Shown one piece after another: positions 1-8,876 of a stretch of 11,819 bases of DNA; positions within the stretch are counted from its first letter, which is position 1; the number at the start of each line of letters is the position of its first letter. Below the pieces are notes generated by a model that ran no database searches, was not told the origin of the DNA, and saw only the letters and a list, made by a program, of their open reading frames with translations. The DNA is taken from NCBI GenBank assembly GCA_003024985.2, contig PXIH01S0029201.1; one strand, 5' to 3'. The position numbers and the translations under genes are program-made. This DNA is from Euperipatoides rowelli (lineage: Eukaryota > Onychophora > Udeonychophora > Euonychophora > Peripatopsidae).

Positions 1-190
1 CCTTACCGAACGAAGGGTTAGGGCCGCATGGAAAGGTTTTCCCGGTAACGAACGACTTTCCCATGCCCTGACCTGCCAAGGGGAATCGTGATCCTTGAGG
101 GTGCGAGTACAGAGGCGGACGGGGTGGCGTGCCAGTTCCCCCCACACAATGGATGGAAAGCAAAAGGCCCATGGTGTGGGCCTGCCGTCC
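1..190 (+). repeat. rDNA spacer subrepeat, copy 1
   Basis: This is the first of two blocks about 291-292 bp apart and roughly 90% identical by eye. Shared landmarks include AAGGGTTAGG near the start, GGAATCGTGATCCT in the middle, and CCCCCCACACAATGGATGG followed by a TGCCGTC end. Differences are scattered substitutions and one or two single-base indels. Such subrepeats are usual in animal rDNA spacers. The block may begin upstream of the window. Confidence 0.85.
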
Positions 191-291
191 TCCTTCTTCG
201 GCCCAAGCACGGGCGGCCGAAGCACAGAGATCGCTGAAAGGTGTCGAGCCAAGGGGTAGGGCTCAACCTTCCACCGGTCCTTCGCCCTGAC

Positions 292-482
292 CCTTACCAA
301 ACAAAGGGTTAGGACCGCATGGAAAGGTGTTCCCGGTAACGAATGACTTTCCCACGCCCCGACCTGCCAAGGGGGAATCGTGATCCTCGAGGGTGCAAGG
401 ACAGAGGCGGGTGGGGTGGCGGGCCAGTTCCCCCCACACAATGGATGGAAAGTAAAAGGCCCGTGGTGTGGGACTGCCGTCT
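292..482 (+). repeat. rDNA spacer subrepeat, copy 2
   Basis: This is the second copy of the block at 1-190. The ~100 bp between the copies (191-291) does not recur after this copy, where the sequence passes into the ETS-like stretch starting near 483. The array is therefore two full similarity blocks, not a long tandem. Confidence 0.85.
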
Positions 483-483
483 G

Positions 484-674
484 TCCAGCCGACGGGCGAC
501 GGTGAAGCTGTGACCGTTTCCCAGGCTCTCAGGACCGTCCGGTTCCATCGCGAATCGGCTCTAAGTCACGCGGTCCTCNTCCAGCCGACGGGCGACGGTG
601 AAGCTGTGACCGTTTCCCAGGCTCTCAGGACCGTCCGGTTCCATCGCGAATCGGCTCTAAGTCACGCGGTCCTC
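484..674 (+). repeat. Perfect 95-bp direct duplication around a single N (assembly gap artefact)
   Basis: Positions 484-578 and 580-674 are identical and separated only by the N at 579. Perfect identity abutting a one-base gap is what results when two contig ends that overlap by 95 bp are scaffolded without merging. The real locus most likely has one copy. A true tandem repeat cannot be excluded from sequence alone. Confidence 0.85.
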
Positions 675-1038
675 TGAGAAACAGTTCAAAGACCTGAGGT
701 GACGTCGGACCTCCATGTACGAACGGCTCATGGAAGGAGATCTCCCGCTGCCTGATTGGCGGTGGGAGGTGCTAAGTGAGAGAGAGCGGGGACCACGTCC
801 CGGTGCGAAAAGGAGGCATCGGGCCCGACAGGTGCCGATGTCGGGGAAGGAGGGAGCGGCCGGCCAGGTTACGTGGATGGCTACCCTCACCCTGTGCGAG
901 TAAATAACAAAGAGAAGCCGGTGGACGGGAAGACGGCCGTCCGACCGGTGGTGATCCGATGTGTTTGAGGTCACGGCGACCGGCTTGGGGTGAGCCGGTA
1001 GCCGGTGATGATCAGAAAAACAAAGAATAAAAATCTTT

Positions 1039-1572
1039 ACCTGGTTGATCCTGCCAGTAGTCATACGCTTGTCTCAAAGATTAAGCCATGCACGTCTAAT
1101 TACTCGCCTTGGTCTAATTAAAGTGAAACCGTGAATGGCTCATTAAATCAGTTATGGTTCACTAGACCGTACCACATCCTACTCGGATAACTGTAGTAAT
1201 TCTAGAGCTAATACATGCAACTAGGCCCCGCCCGGCTGCCCCGTCCTTCAAAACGAAGGTCGGTCAGAAAGGGCGCCATTATCAGCTCAAAACCGACCGG
1301 GTCCGCCTGCCGTCCTCGTGACAGTCAGGCTCACAATCTCATTGACCTTTTGACGACTCTGGATAACCTCCTAGCGGATCGCCAGTAAACATTAGGTCGG
1401 CCGGGCGGTAACGTCCGCGTCCGACCTAACGATGACTAGTTTTTTGAATGTCTGCTTTATCAACAGTCGACGGTAGGTTAGACACCTACCGTGGTCGTAA
1501 CGGGTGACGGGGAATCAGGGTTCGATTTCGGAGAGGGAGCCTGAGAAACGGCTACCACATCCAAGGAAGGCA
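1039..1572 (+). rRNA. 18S (SSU) rRNA, 5' fragment, truncated
   Basis: The fragment begins at the canonical eukaryotic SSU 5' end (TACCTGGTTGATCCTGCCAG, T at 1038). It continues through familiar landmarks: CTCAAAGATTAAGCCATGCA, GGCTCATTAAATCAGTTATG, AATTCTAGAGCTAATACATG, GGGTGACGGGGAATCAGGGT and CTGAGAAACGGCTACCACAT. It stops after CCAAGGAAGGCA, where other eukaryotes continue GCAGGCGCGCAAATT. About the first 534 nt are present and the remaining two thirds are missing. The region 1225-1330 looks like a GC-rich expansion (V2 area). Several near-invariant positions differ from the usual eukaryotic sequence, for example CACGTC for CATGTC and CCGTGAATGG for CCGCGAATGG. This copy cannot make a functional rRNA. 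Confidence 0.97.
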
Positions 1573-1574
1573 TA
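1556..1574 (+). repeat. Left copy of 19-bp direct repeat, candidate target-site duplication
   Basis: CACATCCAAGGAAGGCATA here is repeated exactly at 9976-9994. The first 17 bases are native 18S; the final TA is not. Flanks outside the repeat differ between the copies. Length and position are consistent with a target-site duplication of a non-LTR retrotransposon occupying 1575-9975. Confidence 0.7.
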
Positions 1575-1586
1575 CTATGTTGCCAG

Positions 1587-1631
1587 CTATCTGTGCATCC
1601 AAGAACAATAAATTCTTTTAGCAACAGATAG
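1587..1631. other. Stem-loop 15 bp from the 18S break
   Basis: CTATCTGT (1587-1594) pairs perfectly with ACAGATAG (1624-1631). The pairing continues through GC/GC with a one-base bulge. A nested inner stem, AAGAA (1601-1605) with TTCTT (1613-1617), closes the loop CAATAAA. On the - strand this would be a terminal 3' hairpin of the LINE. Some LINE families use a 3' stem-loop for recognition by their reverse transcriptase; that role here is inference. Confidence 0.6.
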
Positions 1632-1674
1632 TGGGCTTTTTGCTCTAGATCATTTCTAAACTATTTCTATTTTC

Positions 1675-1693
1675 AAAAAAAAAAAAAAAAAAA
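1675..1693 (+). repeat. A19 homopolymer run
   Basis: Nineteen consecutive A on the + strand, about 100 bp downstream of the 18S break and 63 bp after an AATAAA hexamer (1607-1612). Its orientation is wrong for the poly(A) tail of the - strand LINE. It could be a simple repeat or the tail of an unrelated short + strand retrocopy. Confidence 0.9.
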
Positions 1694-2983
1694 TCCAAAC
1701 ACTAATCATCCAAAATCTTCATTCATCACATTTCATAAACACTCGTGTAATCATGAACATTTCTCACACAATATAAAAATATAAAAAATCTTTTCAATCT
1801 ACTCTTTCATGATTTAAATGATGGATGATGAGTAAATATATATATGCTCTTTGAATGACATAAATAAACAATATGAATTTTAAATAATCAATGATTATAT
1901 AAATATATTTGACATCTAAAATCAATTAAAATACAACTGTGCTCATGAGAATAAAAATATAGTATACCTTTTATTTAAAAAGAGAAATTATAAAACCAAA
2001 AATTATTCCATATAAATTGTGATATAAATTTATTAATGCATGTTCGATTGAGTATGAGTCCATTCATAAGAAAGTATAGATACATATATGAATCTGGACC
2101 ATCAGCATATTTCAAAATCTAAGTGTTCCTTCTCACCTATTGAAATTGCTTCATCAGAAACCACTTTGGGCGTATGCCAGGCCCGCCATATTCCCTCCAC
2201 AATTGCAAAGAATGAGATGAACATGCAACCCACTAAATTTCTAACCTAAACGATTCTCATCTCACTCTTTTCTCTCATACTCTGCCTGGAAGGTTTTCCG
2301 ACCTGCACCTACTCACCCCACTGTGCAGCTGCAGTCATCCTCCTTGATCATACCAGACAAAGCATTTTTCCTAATTAACAATAAATTTTAAAATCTATAT
2401 CTTATAAAATTCATTAAAAACACTAAAATAAAATTATTACCTATATATTCCAATTAAAATCATAACCTATGAATTCATTAAAAACACTAAAAATTATCTA
2501 TATGTTAAAAATAATTTTCATCTAAAAAGAAACTTGTTATAAAAAAAAAAAACACTCGAAAGAGATGACCATACCACAAAAACTACTCAAAAAACAAATT
2601 TCTATAACAATTCCCATCCCCCAAAACATCATCAAATATATTATTGGAACATTTCGGCATCAAGGCAAGTATATACCATAAATATAAATTTTATGTTTCA
2701 CGTTAAAAACAATAATTTAAATCCCTCCCTTTTCGTTCAATTTTAATACATTGCTATACATTTTTAATAATGCTCCTCTCCATGATACCGGATCGTTCCA
2801 TTTTACATTTTTACCAATGCGTGCTCTTCCGTATATTCTAATCCTCACATAATCATTTAGAGCTTTCGCTACTTCTACAAGAACTCTCTCATCATATTTC
2901 CTTATTTTCAATTGTTCCTTCATATTTACAATAAAAACTCTTTCAACTTCTAGTTCTCCTTGATTATATTCTCCAAAAAATTC

Positions 2984-3037
2984 ACAGTTTTTAAAAATAT
3001 GGTCATCCTCTTTATACTCATTCCCACATAGGATACA
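2984..3037 (-). other. C-terminal CX2CX8HX4C zinc-finger motif of ORF2
   Basis: CILCGNEYKEDDHIFKNC gives Cys, Cys, His, Cys with an acidic pair before the His. This matches the C-terminal finger following the RT in many APE-type LINEs, where the consensus has a CxxC, an acidic stretch, HxxxxC. It is intact in the frame that runs to the ORF2 stop. Confidence 0.85.
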
Positions 3038-3887
3038 TCTATAGTCACTTGCATAACCCATTTTTACGATTCTTCTAGGAGTCATGAACCATCCATTTTT
3101 TCTCTTCCATTGAGCATCTCGCCATGTTCTTGGTATCATTGGATTACTTGAGTAATATTTGTCTTCCTCCTCTTCAATTTCACCATAAACAATATTTGTT
3201 ATGTGTTCTTTAACCATTCTATTTCCACATGCAAATATATCAATCGTTTTATCATTATATGAATTCATGGATTTAAACTGTGCCACTAATTCAACTATTT
3301 TATCCATTACATTCTGTCTTCTCATAATCATATTTTGAGGCCAATTCTTTTCAATAAACTCCAATATGCTATTTTTGTGCTCATATTGAGTTAAATTTAC
3401 AGAGTCACTCTCCAGGAAGTGTCTTATAGACAATCCTTTACATATGGTCTTGCCTGATTTTGGTTTTACTTGGTTTTGACACAGAATCTTGTTATATTTA
3501 GCTTTCTGTGACAAAAACATATTAACATCGATTTCTTTACATTTCACATTCAGTATGTCCAATAATCCACCAATTTTTCTCCATGCTTTCGATAACCCCT
3601 TATTTTTAAAACATCTTCCATCAATTAAGAGCAACTCCACTCCCCTCTCTATTCCAAACAACTCTCTCCATACTCGCCTATCTCTCTCTCTGCCAAGATG
3701 TTATTCTCCTCCATCACACAATTTCTCATTCTATTCCAAGATACCATCTCTCTCTCATTATGCGAACACTTGGAAAAGACAGGCCTCCTCCATGAATACT
3801 CATCATCAACCTCTCCCTTTTTACGTATCTAAATTTTCTATTAAGCCAGAATGCATCCAGCATCAGTTTCTGTATATTTTTTATCTG

Positions 3888-4034
3888 CTCCGTATTTAAT
3901 ACATAGCATTGGAGCACCAATTGAACATGAGGTACCATGATTAATGCATTCATGGTACCTCATGTTCAACTCCGTATTTAATACATAGCATTGGAGCACC
4001 AATTGAACATGAGGTACCATGAATGCATTAATCN
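3888..4034. repeat. 82-bp direct plus inverted duplication next to N (assembly artefact)
   Basis: Positions 3888-3940 recur exactly at 3970-4022 (offset 82 bp). In addition 3939-3969 is the exact reverse complement of 4003-4033, ending at the N at 4034. A palindromic fold-back at a contig end joined by one N fits mis-assembly or a chimeric read. The duplication shifts ORF2 by one base and creates a false extra tail on the upstream frame. Treating it as a single copy rejoins the frame before and after. Confidence 0.8.
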
Positions 4035-4149
4035 TTATCACTCTATCTCTATATGATACATTCCCCATTTTATACATCATCTTCCTTGCCTCCTCTTTCA
4101 GTCTATTCTCCATCAGCTTCATGGTCTTCTTCTTTCCACCCTTACCAAT

Positions 4150-4910
4150 CCATATTCCAAGAACCTTTATGTTTTTGACTTCTGGGATTCGACTTCTAAC
4201 TGTGGTTATCTGTTTTTCTTCAAATCTCTCTCTAATAAACACTGTCTTCTTCAAATTAAGTTTAAGACCAGTAACATCTGCATTAGCTATCATCAGATCC
4301 AATATTCCTTCCATATCTCCTTCATCCATAACCACCACAACCACATCATCTGCGTAAGCCATTACAACTGCCATATCCTGATTATCTCTGTCATTATATC
4401 TTCCCACCATTTCTGCCATATCCATTATGTTAGCTTCTATTGCCATGATAAATAAAACTGCAGATAGGGGATCTCCCTGACGAATTCCTCTTCCCACTAT
4501 TATCTCGTCTGTCTTCCTTCCTGCAAACTTCACCTTTGTTCTCGCATTTATAATTGGATTCAGGATGTTCCTCACAGAATGTTCCGTCATCCCCATAATC
4601 CTCATAGTTATATAAAGATGATCATGGTCTATTGTGTCGAATGCTTTACTTACATCAATTGATAATGCACAATAATCTCTCTTCTCCCTTCTATTAAATT
4701 CAATTTTGTCAACTAAAATTTGCAGTATATGAAACATTTTTCTTCCCTTCAAGGCATATGATTGTTCATAACCTATAACTTCTTCGATCCCCTTCGCTAT
4801 TCTACCTGCCATTATCTTGGCATAGATCTTGTAATCTACATTTAGTAAACTAATTGGTCTGTAATCACCAATTGTATTCTTATTTTCCTTTTTGGGAATT
4901 AAAACTGTAG
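4150..4910 (-). other. Reverse transcriptase domain of ORF2
   Basis: Within the frame starting at 5205: GPDG (residues 59-62) just before the domain, VLIPKK then YRPISLLNVDYKI (fingers), LSIDVSKAFD with catalytic Asp184 (motif A, about 4656), GIRQGDPLS (motif B), YADD at 4345-4356 (motif C with both catalytic Asp), and TGLKLNLKKT (motif D). The domain is intact in one frame. YADDVVVVV and the DYKI wording resemble the Tx1/L1 group. Confidence 0.93.
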
Positions 4911-5240
4911 TTGATTCAGTAAAGGATATTGGTATCTTTTCAGATTCCATACACAAGTTATACAGTTTTTGTAATATTCTTACTACTGATGGGTTACTCT
5001 TATAAAAATACAGGCTAAGTCCATCTGGCCCTGGGAATTTACCCATCTCCATCTCATTTATGGCTTGCTCTATATGGCTCAATTGGATCAACTCTTCAAT
5101 TTGGTCTACCTTCTCCTCCGAGATCTTCTTCATTCTTTTGTATCCATTAGTTCTTTTCCTGGTCTTCTCATTCCTTCTGTACAGCTCTTGATAATATTTG
5201 TGCAATGCATTTGTTTTCTACACCATCATTTATGTATGTC

Positions 5241-5241
5241 N
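5241..5241. other. Single-N gap inside ORF2
   Basis: One ambiguous base lies between CATTTATGTATGTC and CACCATCTTC. The 7-mer CACCATC occurs on both sides (5220-5226 and 5242-5248), suggesting a short contig overlap that was not merged. ORF2 changes frame close by, between about 5241 and 5215, so the frame change may be an assembly matter. Confidence 0.7.
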
Positions 5242-5679
5242 CACCATCTTCATTGTACAGTACATCCACCTTTCTTCTTCCCTTCTTCCTATCCTGATAC
5301 CATTTCCATCTCATCAAGCTATCACATACTGGGTATTTGGTCTTGAAGTCATACTCTTCAAACCTCTCGTAGCTCATCCTATGGAGCTCCCAACATTCAT
5401 TTTGGTTTTGTTCTATAAATTCAGATTCAATACCTCTGTTAATTTCCCTTGTTGTCTGCCTCAGCCTTGGACCCCTTCCCTTTACAAATCTCTTCACCAT
5501 CTGAGTAATTTCATCCTTAAAACCATCCCATTCCTGGATGCCACCTTTCTCCACTATCCAACACTGACATCTCCTTTCCACACATTCCTTAAATTCCTTC
5601 ATGCCTATCAACCAGTCAGGTATTATCCAATCCCCCGATTCTCCTTTCATGGTGATTTTATTCTGTGTCAGCCTCAACA

Positions 5680-6320
5680 ATTTGTGATCTGATAACGATG
5701 ACTCAATTAACTCCATGCCTCCCGCAAATTCAATTATTTCACCCAACATATATATATAGCATCCAATATGTTGCCAGCCTTATGTGTTGCTCCTCCCTCT
5801 CCTCTCTCTACTCCAATGATACTCCACATATCAAAAAGTCTATAATCAACAACCATCCTCTCTATTTTCTTCTTTGAGTCTCCCCTCTGCATGTTGAAAT
5901 CTCCATTTACTATGAATGAACAATTTAATCTCTCTTTCATCATTTTCTCCATCTTTTCAAATATTTCATCTCTTTCTTCATTTTTATGTTTATTTGTTGG
6001 GAGATACAAATTAAACAATACTATTTTTGTTGTTGTACTTCTATTTCCATTGCTATCAGTTTACCCCCTACCAACTCATGAATCTGTCCTATATATGCAT
6101 TGTAACATCGCCTCCACATAAATGCCACTCCAATCTTTCTTGTCTCATCTGCTGACATATAACAATTCCAATCCACCATATTCATCTTAAAACTTTTGTC
6201 CCTTGTTTCTTGCATTGAGACAATACTCAGTCCAAGCTCATCAAACCATCTAACCAACTCCATTCTCTTATTCTTACCACCCAATCCTCTTACATTATAT
6301 GATGCCAAACCACCAATCAC
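5680..6320 (-). other. APE-type endonuclease domain of ORF2
   Basis: The domain opens with LASYNVRGL (catalytic-site Asn) and reaches SMQETR (catalytic Glu, residue 57 counting from the ATG at 6377). Next come the GDFN motif (D and N of the active site), then NILDAIY in the position of the substrate-loop Asp, and finally SDH at 5684-5692 (the Asp-His pair). All expected motifs are present in order but spread over three reading frames, broken near 6026 and 5753. Confidence 0.88.
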
Positions 6321-6349
6321 CCCATTTATAATGTTTTTCTGTATCTCCA

Positions 6350-8876
6350 TTATCTTTCTTTTAATATATAGTCCCATATCTTGACATGAAACTCACTTTC
6401 TATTGTCACATTTCCTTTTCTCTCACTCGCCTTTAGTGCAAAATCATATATATTACTCAATCTCTCACAGTTCTTCAACATAAGCAACACATCATCATCT
6501 TGCAATATTCCCCTAATCTCTTCAAACTTTATATACTGAAAGAACTCATCAGAAAATCTTCTCTTTGCTTTCCTTCTTACCACTGCTTGATCTACTGTCT
6601 TTATTAGTTGGGTAATACTCTGTGGGCACTCAGGAAGCATCAACTCTTTATTCTCTTTCCCTTTTGCTTTACTGTCCATCTCTCTCCTCAGTTCTCCCAA
6701 CTTTTCATAATATATCTTTAGATCATCTGTTTTCTCTTTCTGTTTTGCATATTTCTTTCTCAAAGCAATAAAGTTCCTAAACTCCTGGACCATACCTCTA
6801 CTCTCATAAAACTCCAAATTCCTTCCCAAGATTTTTTCCAATTCTGATATTGAATACTGATCCAAGATTTTTTCACTGTATGTCTTATCTTCCTTGATCT
6901 ATTTGATATCGCCAATTTCATTACTTCAAGTATTTTCTCTGCCTCCTTCTCCACTCCTACCTCATTATCCTCTGCCAGCCTCTCCCTACTCTCCTCCTTC
7001 CTCCCTGTCACAAAGACCTCATTAACATTTCTCATCTCATCAACAAATGATTCAATTGTTTGTATCTTCCCTGGAGTTTTAACTCTCTTTATCATCTGCA
7101 CCTCTTCTCCCACATCACCCCTCGCTATCTTTTCATTTTCGTTCTGATTTACACCATTATTTTTTACAGCCTCTTTCACATCTCTCTCTAGCTCCTTGAA
7201 TCTTGCCTTCTGATGTTCCTCTATTCCAATAACACTAGCTGTTTCATTTTTGTTCACCTCCCCACTGATTACACTCACATCTTGCAGCATGTTTGTATCT
7301 TTATTTTCTATCTTCCTCTCATATTCTTCCTCTTGTTGAATTTTATTCACCATTGGACTCTCTGGGAGAATACAGTCCTTCAGAAACACAATCAAATCAT
7401 CCTGACCTCCCTCAATCTCCAACATACCAACCATATCCTCATCACTTCTTCCCTCTCTTAATCCATCACTTTCCTCTATACCAAGATCATGGTTCACCTC
7501 TCCATTCCCTATAATTTTCAAATTTCCTCCTTTGAAATCATCATTCTCAAAACTCTCCACCACGTCATTTCCCTCCTTCAATCTTTCTTCCTTTGGCATT
7601 TCACTCATATCCTATCTCATAATCTGTTTTATATACTCTTTCATCTCACTCCTCTCCATCCCAGATCTAGAGTCAACTTTGGTGATCTCTCTTCTCTCAC
7701 CACCTGTTCCACATGTATCTTCTATTTTATGAGATTGTTCATTCCTAATTTCATCAGTTATATCTTTCACCTCAATTTCCATCTCATTACCTTCCTCCTC
7801 ACATATCTGTCTCTCCTCCTTTTTCTTTACATTATCCTCTATTAAACTATTTTCATCATCTTGTTCATTTCGATCATTTTCTCCCTCCACTTTTCCCTGT
7901 TGGTTTTCCTGTACTCTCCTTTTAAAATTTTCCTCCTTTTTCATTCTTGCTTCATCCATCCTTTGCTGCACTAATTGTCGGTTGTGATCATGGCCACAGA
8001 AACGCAACCAGTGACCCAACTCTCCTCAATTGAAACACTCTACACTGGATGGTGCAATATACCACTTATGAAAATCTTGATCTATTTTAACAGCTATTTC
8101 ATGAGGCATTGGAATGTCATAATTCTTTGTTATATAGACACTTATCGTACCAGTTCTCACTTTAGCTAAGGGGTTTCCTTCCACTGACATATAGTGGTAG
8201 TCAATTGAATTTTTTATTATTTCTCCATATGTTGATAAGGCCTCCCTAATCTCATCCTCTGTTATCCATGGCATCACATTCTTTATTGTATATTTTTGTG
8301 GGGTAGCATCCATCATAATCATGTTTATCATCTGTTCTTTTATTACTATTCCATTTTCAGCTATTTCAATTGCTAGCTCCTGAGTTTTCATGAACATTTC
8401 AATTCTCCTAAAAGTGATTGAAATATCATTGAATTGGCATCTTGACCATATTTTAGATTAATTTCCTTTAAATAATCACCCAATATAGTACCATTTTTCC
8501 TGTTACAATAGAGTCCTCTTTTTATAAATGATTCCGCCCTTTTATCAACATATTTAGACTTTTTTGGTCTCTCCTCATTTCTTAGTTCTCCATCCACCTT
8601 TGCAGGCCCTTTAGCTATCATTGCATATGTCCTGCCACCAGTTCCATGAATTAATTGTTCTGTATCAATTTTATTCTTTTTCCTCTCATTACCAATTCCA
8701 TTATTTTGATTATTCTCAGGAGATCCCCCATTAAAAGGTCTTTTAGTTATAAAGTTCCTTTCTCGGTTATCCTGATCATATCTTAAGTTTCTGGATTGAA
8801 AAGCTTTTTCCTGCTTTTTATACTCCTGTTTTGTCTGACCAATCATAAAATCTCTTGCTGTTGCCATTTCTGACAT
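6350..8876 (-). pseudogene. LINE ORF1, gag-like nucleic-acid-binding protein, broken
   Basis: About 840 codons in total. It starts at an ATG (8876) reading MSEMATARDF and is basic/polar at the N-terminus. A segment at about 8290-8050 has the hydrophobic pattern of an RRM-like fold (YTIKNVMPWITEDEIREAL, then YGEI). This is followed at 7996-8037 by a single CCHC knuckle, as in many LINE ORF1 proteins that bind element RNA. The middle (about 7980-7000) is very rich in E, K, N and D and probably disordered or coiled-coil; the C-terminal ~170 residues are K/E-rich helical. Breaks: a frameshift near 8410 at an A4/T4 run, TGA at 8026-8028 in place of the second zinc Cys, in-frame TAG at 7612-7614 followed two codons later by ATG (7608), and a frameshift near 6870-6900. 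The end overlaps the ORF2 start by 28 nt. The TAG could instead mark a real boundary between two proteins. Confidence 0.8.
7996..8037 (-). other. CCHC zinc knuckle of ORF1, second Cys replaced by TGA
   Basis: Read on the - strand the motif is C-F-N-stop-G-E-L-G-H-W-L-R-F-C. Spacing is exactly CX2(C)X4HX4C, the retroviral/LINE zinc-knuckle pattern, with the aromatic residue after the first Cys and Gly before His also present. The stop is TGA at 8026-8028; one base change from TGT or TGC explains it. The reading frame continues unchanged for about 135 codons beyond, so this is a point nonsense mutation and not a frameshift. Confidence 0.85.

Larger units (their letters stand above)
1..1038 (+). 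other. rDNA intergenic spacer / 5' external transcribed spacer
   Basis: This GC-rich stretch lies directly upstream of the 18S 5' end at about 1039 and contrasts sharply with the AT-rich DNA after position 1575. It carries repeated blocks typical of spacer DNA, and the short reading frames on both strands show no protein-like domains. By position, at least the 3' part should be transcribed as 5' ETS of the pre-rRNA. I could not identify a Pol I promoter or the spacer/ETS boundary, because these are poorly conserved in sequence. Positions 484-674 contain a probable assembly duplication around an N. Confidence 0.85.
1575..2716. other. AT-rich noncoding stretch, probable 3' UTR/3' end of the LINE (- strand)
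   Basis: No convincing coding sequence is present. The stretch lies between the 18S break and the stop of LINE ORF2, so if the 19-bp repeats are target-site duplications it is the element's ~1.14-kb 3' region. It contains a stem-loop next to the break (1587-1631), an A19 run (1675-1693), and a comparatively GC-rich patch at about 2130-2350 that I could not identify. There is no poly-T on the + strand at the 1575 edge, so the element has no visible poly(A) tail there. A separate unrelated insertion within this stretch is possible. Confidence 0.5.
2717..6377 (-). pseudogene. LINE ORF2: AP endonuclease - reverse transcriptase - zinc finger, broken
   Basis: About 1,200 codons, a normal size for this class. 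ORF2 nicks target DNA and primes reverse transcription of element RNA from the nick. The start at ATG 6377 lies inside the ORF1 end in another frame and precedes the endonuclease by about 20 residues. Order: APE domain (~6320-5680), linker, RT (~4910-4150), a thumb-like segment, and a C-terminal CX2CX8HX4C finger (2984-3037); the stop is at 2717. Breaks: a frameshift near 6024-6028 (T5 run on the + strand), a frameshift at the TA run 5748-5758, a frame change near 5215-5241 beside an N, an 82-bp duplication at 3888-4033 beside an N, and frame changes at two CT runs (3747-3756 and 3681-3690). Removing one TA unit, or the 82-bp duplicate, restores the frame locally. No catalytic residue I checked in the RT is lost. 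Confidence 0.9.

Noticed and set aside
11-24. Telomere-like GGGTTAGGG
   Set aside because: A single occurrence per spacer block, altered to GGGTTAGGA in the second copy. There is no tandem array.
18-1064. Reading frames in both strands of the rDNA spacer
   Set aside because: They lie in repetitive GC-rich spacer, one spans the N duplication, and one crosses the 18S start. They are non-coding shadows.
1675-1693. A19 run as the LINE poly(A) tail
   Set aside because: A LINE on the - strand would show T on the + strand at its 3' end. The orientation is wrong and the run is ~100 bp inside the presumed end.
2200-2350. snRNA or 5S/tRNA-derived sequence
   Set aside because: No Sm site, A/B box or conserved stem of U1, U2, U5, 5S or tRNA could be aligned.
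3489-7845. Several + strand frames of 60-165 codons
   Set aside because: They mirror the purine-rich LINE ORFs on the opposite strand, are rich in L/S/F/I/P from pyrimidine tracts and show no motifs.
8026-8028. UGA recoded as Cys (alternative code)
   Set aside because: TGA coincides with a Cys position only once, and TAG also interrupts the same ORF. A point mutation is simpler.
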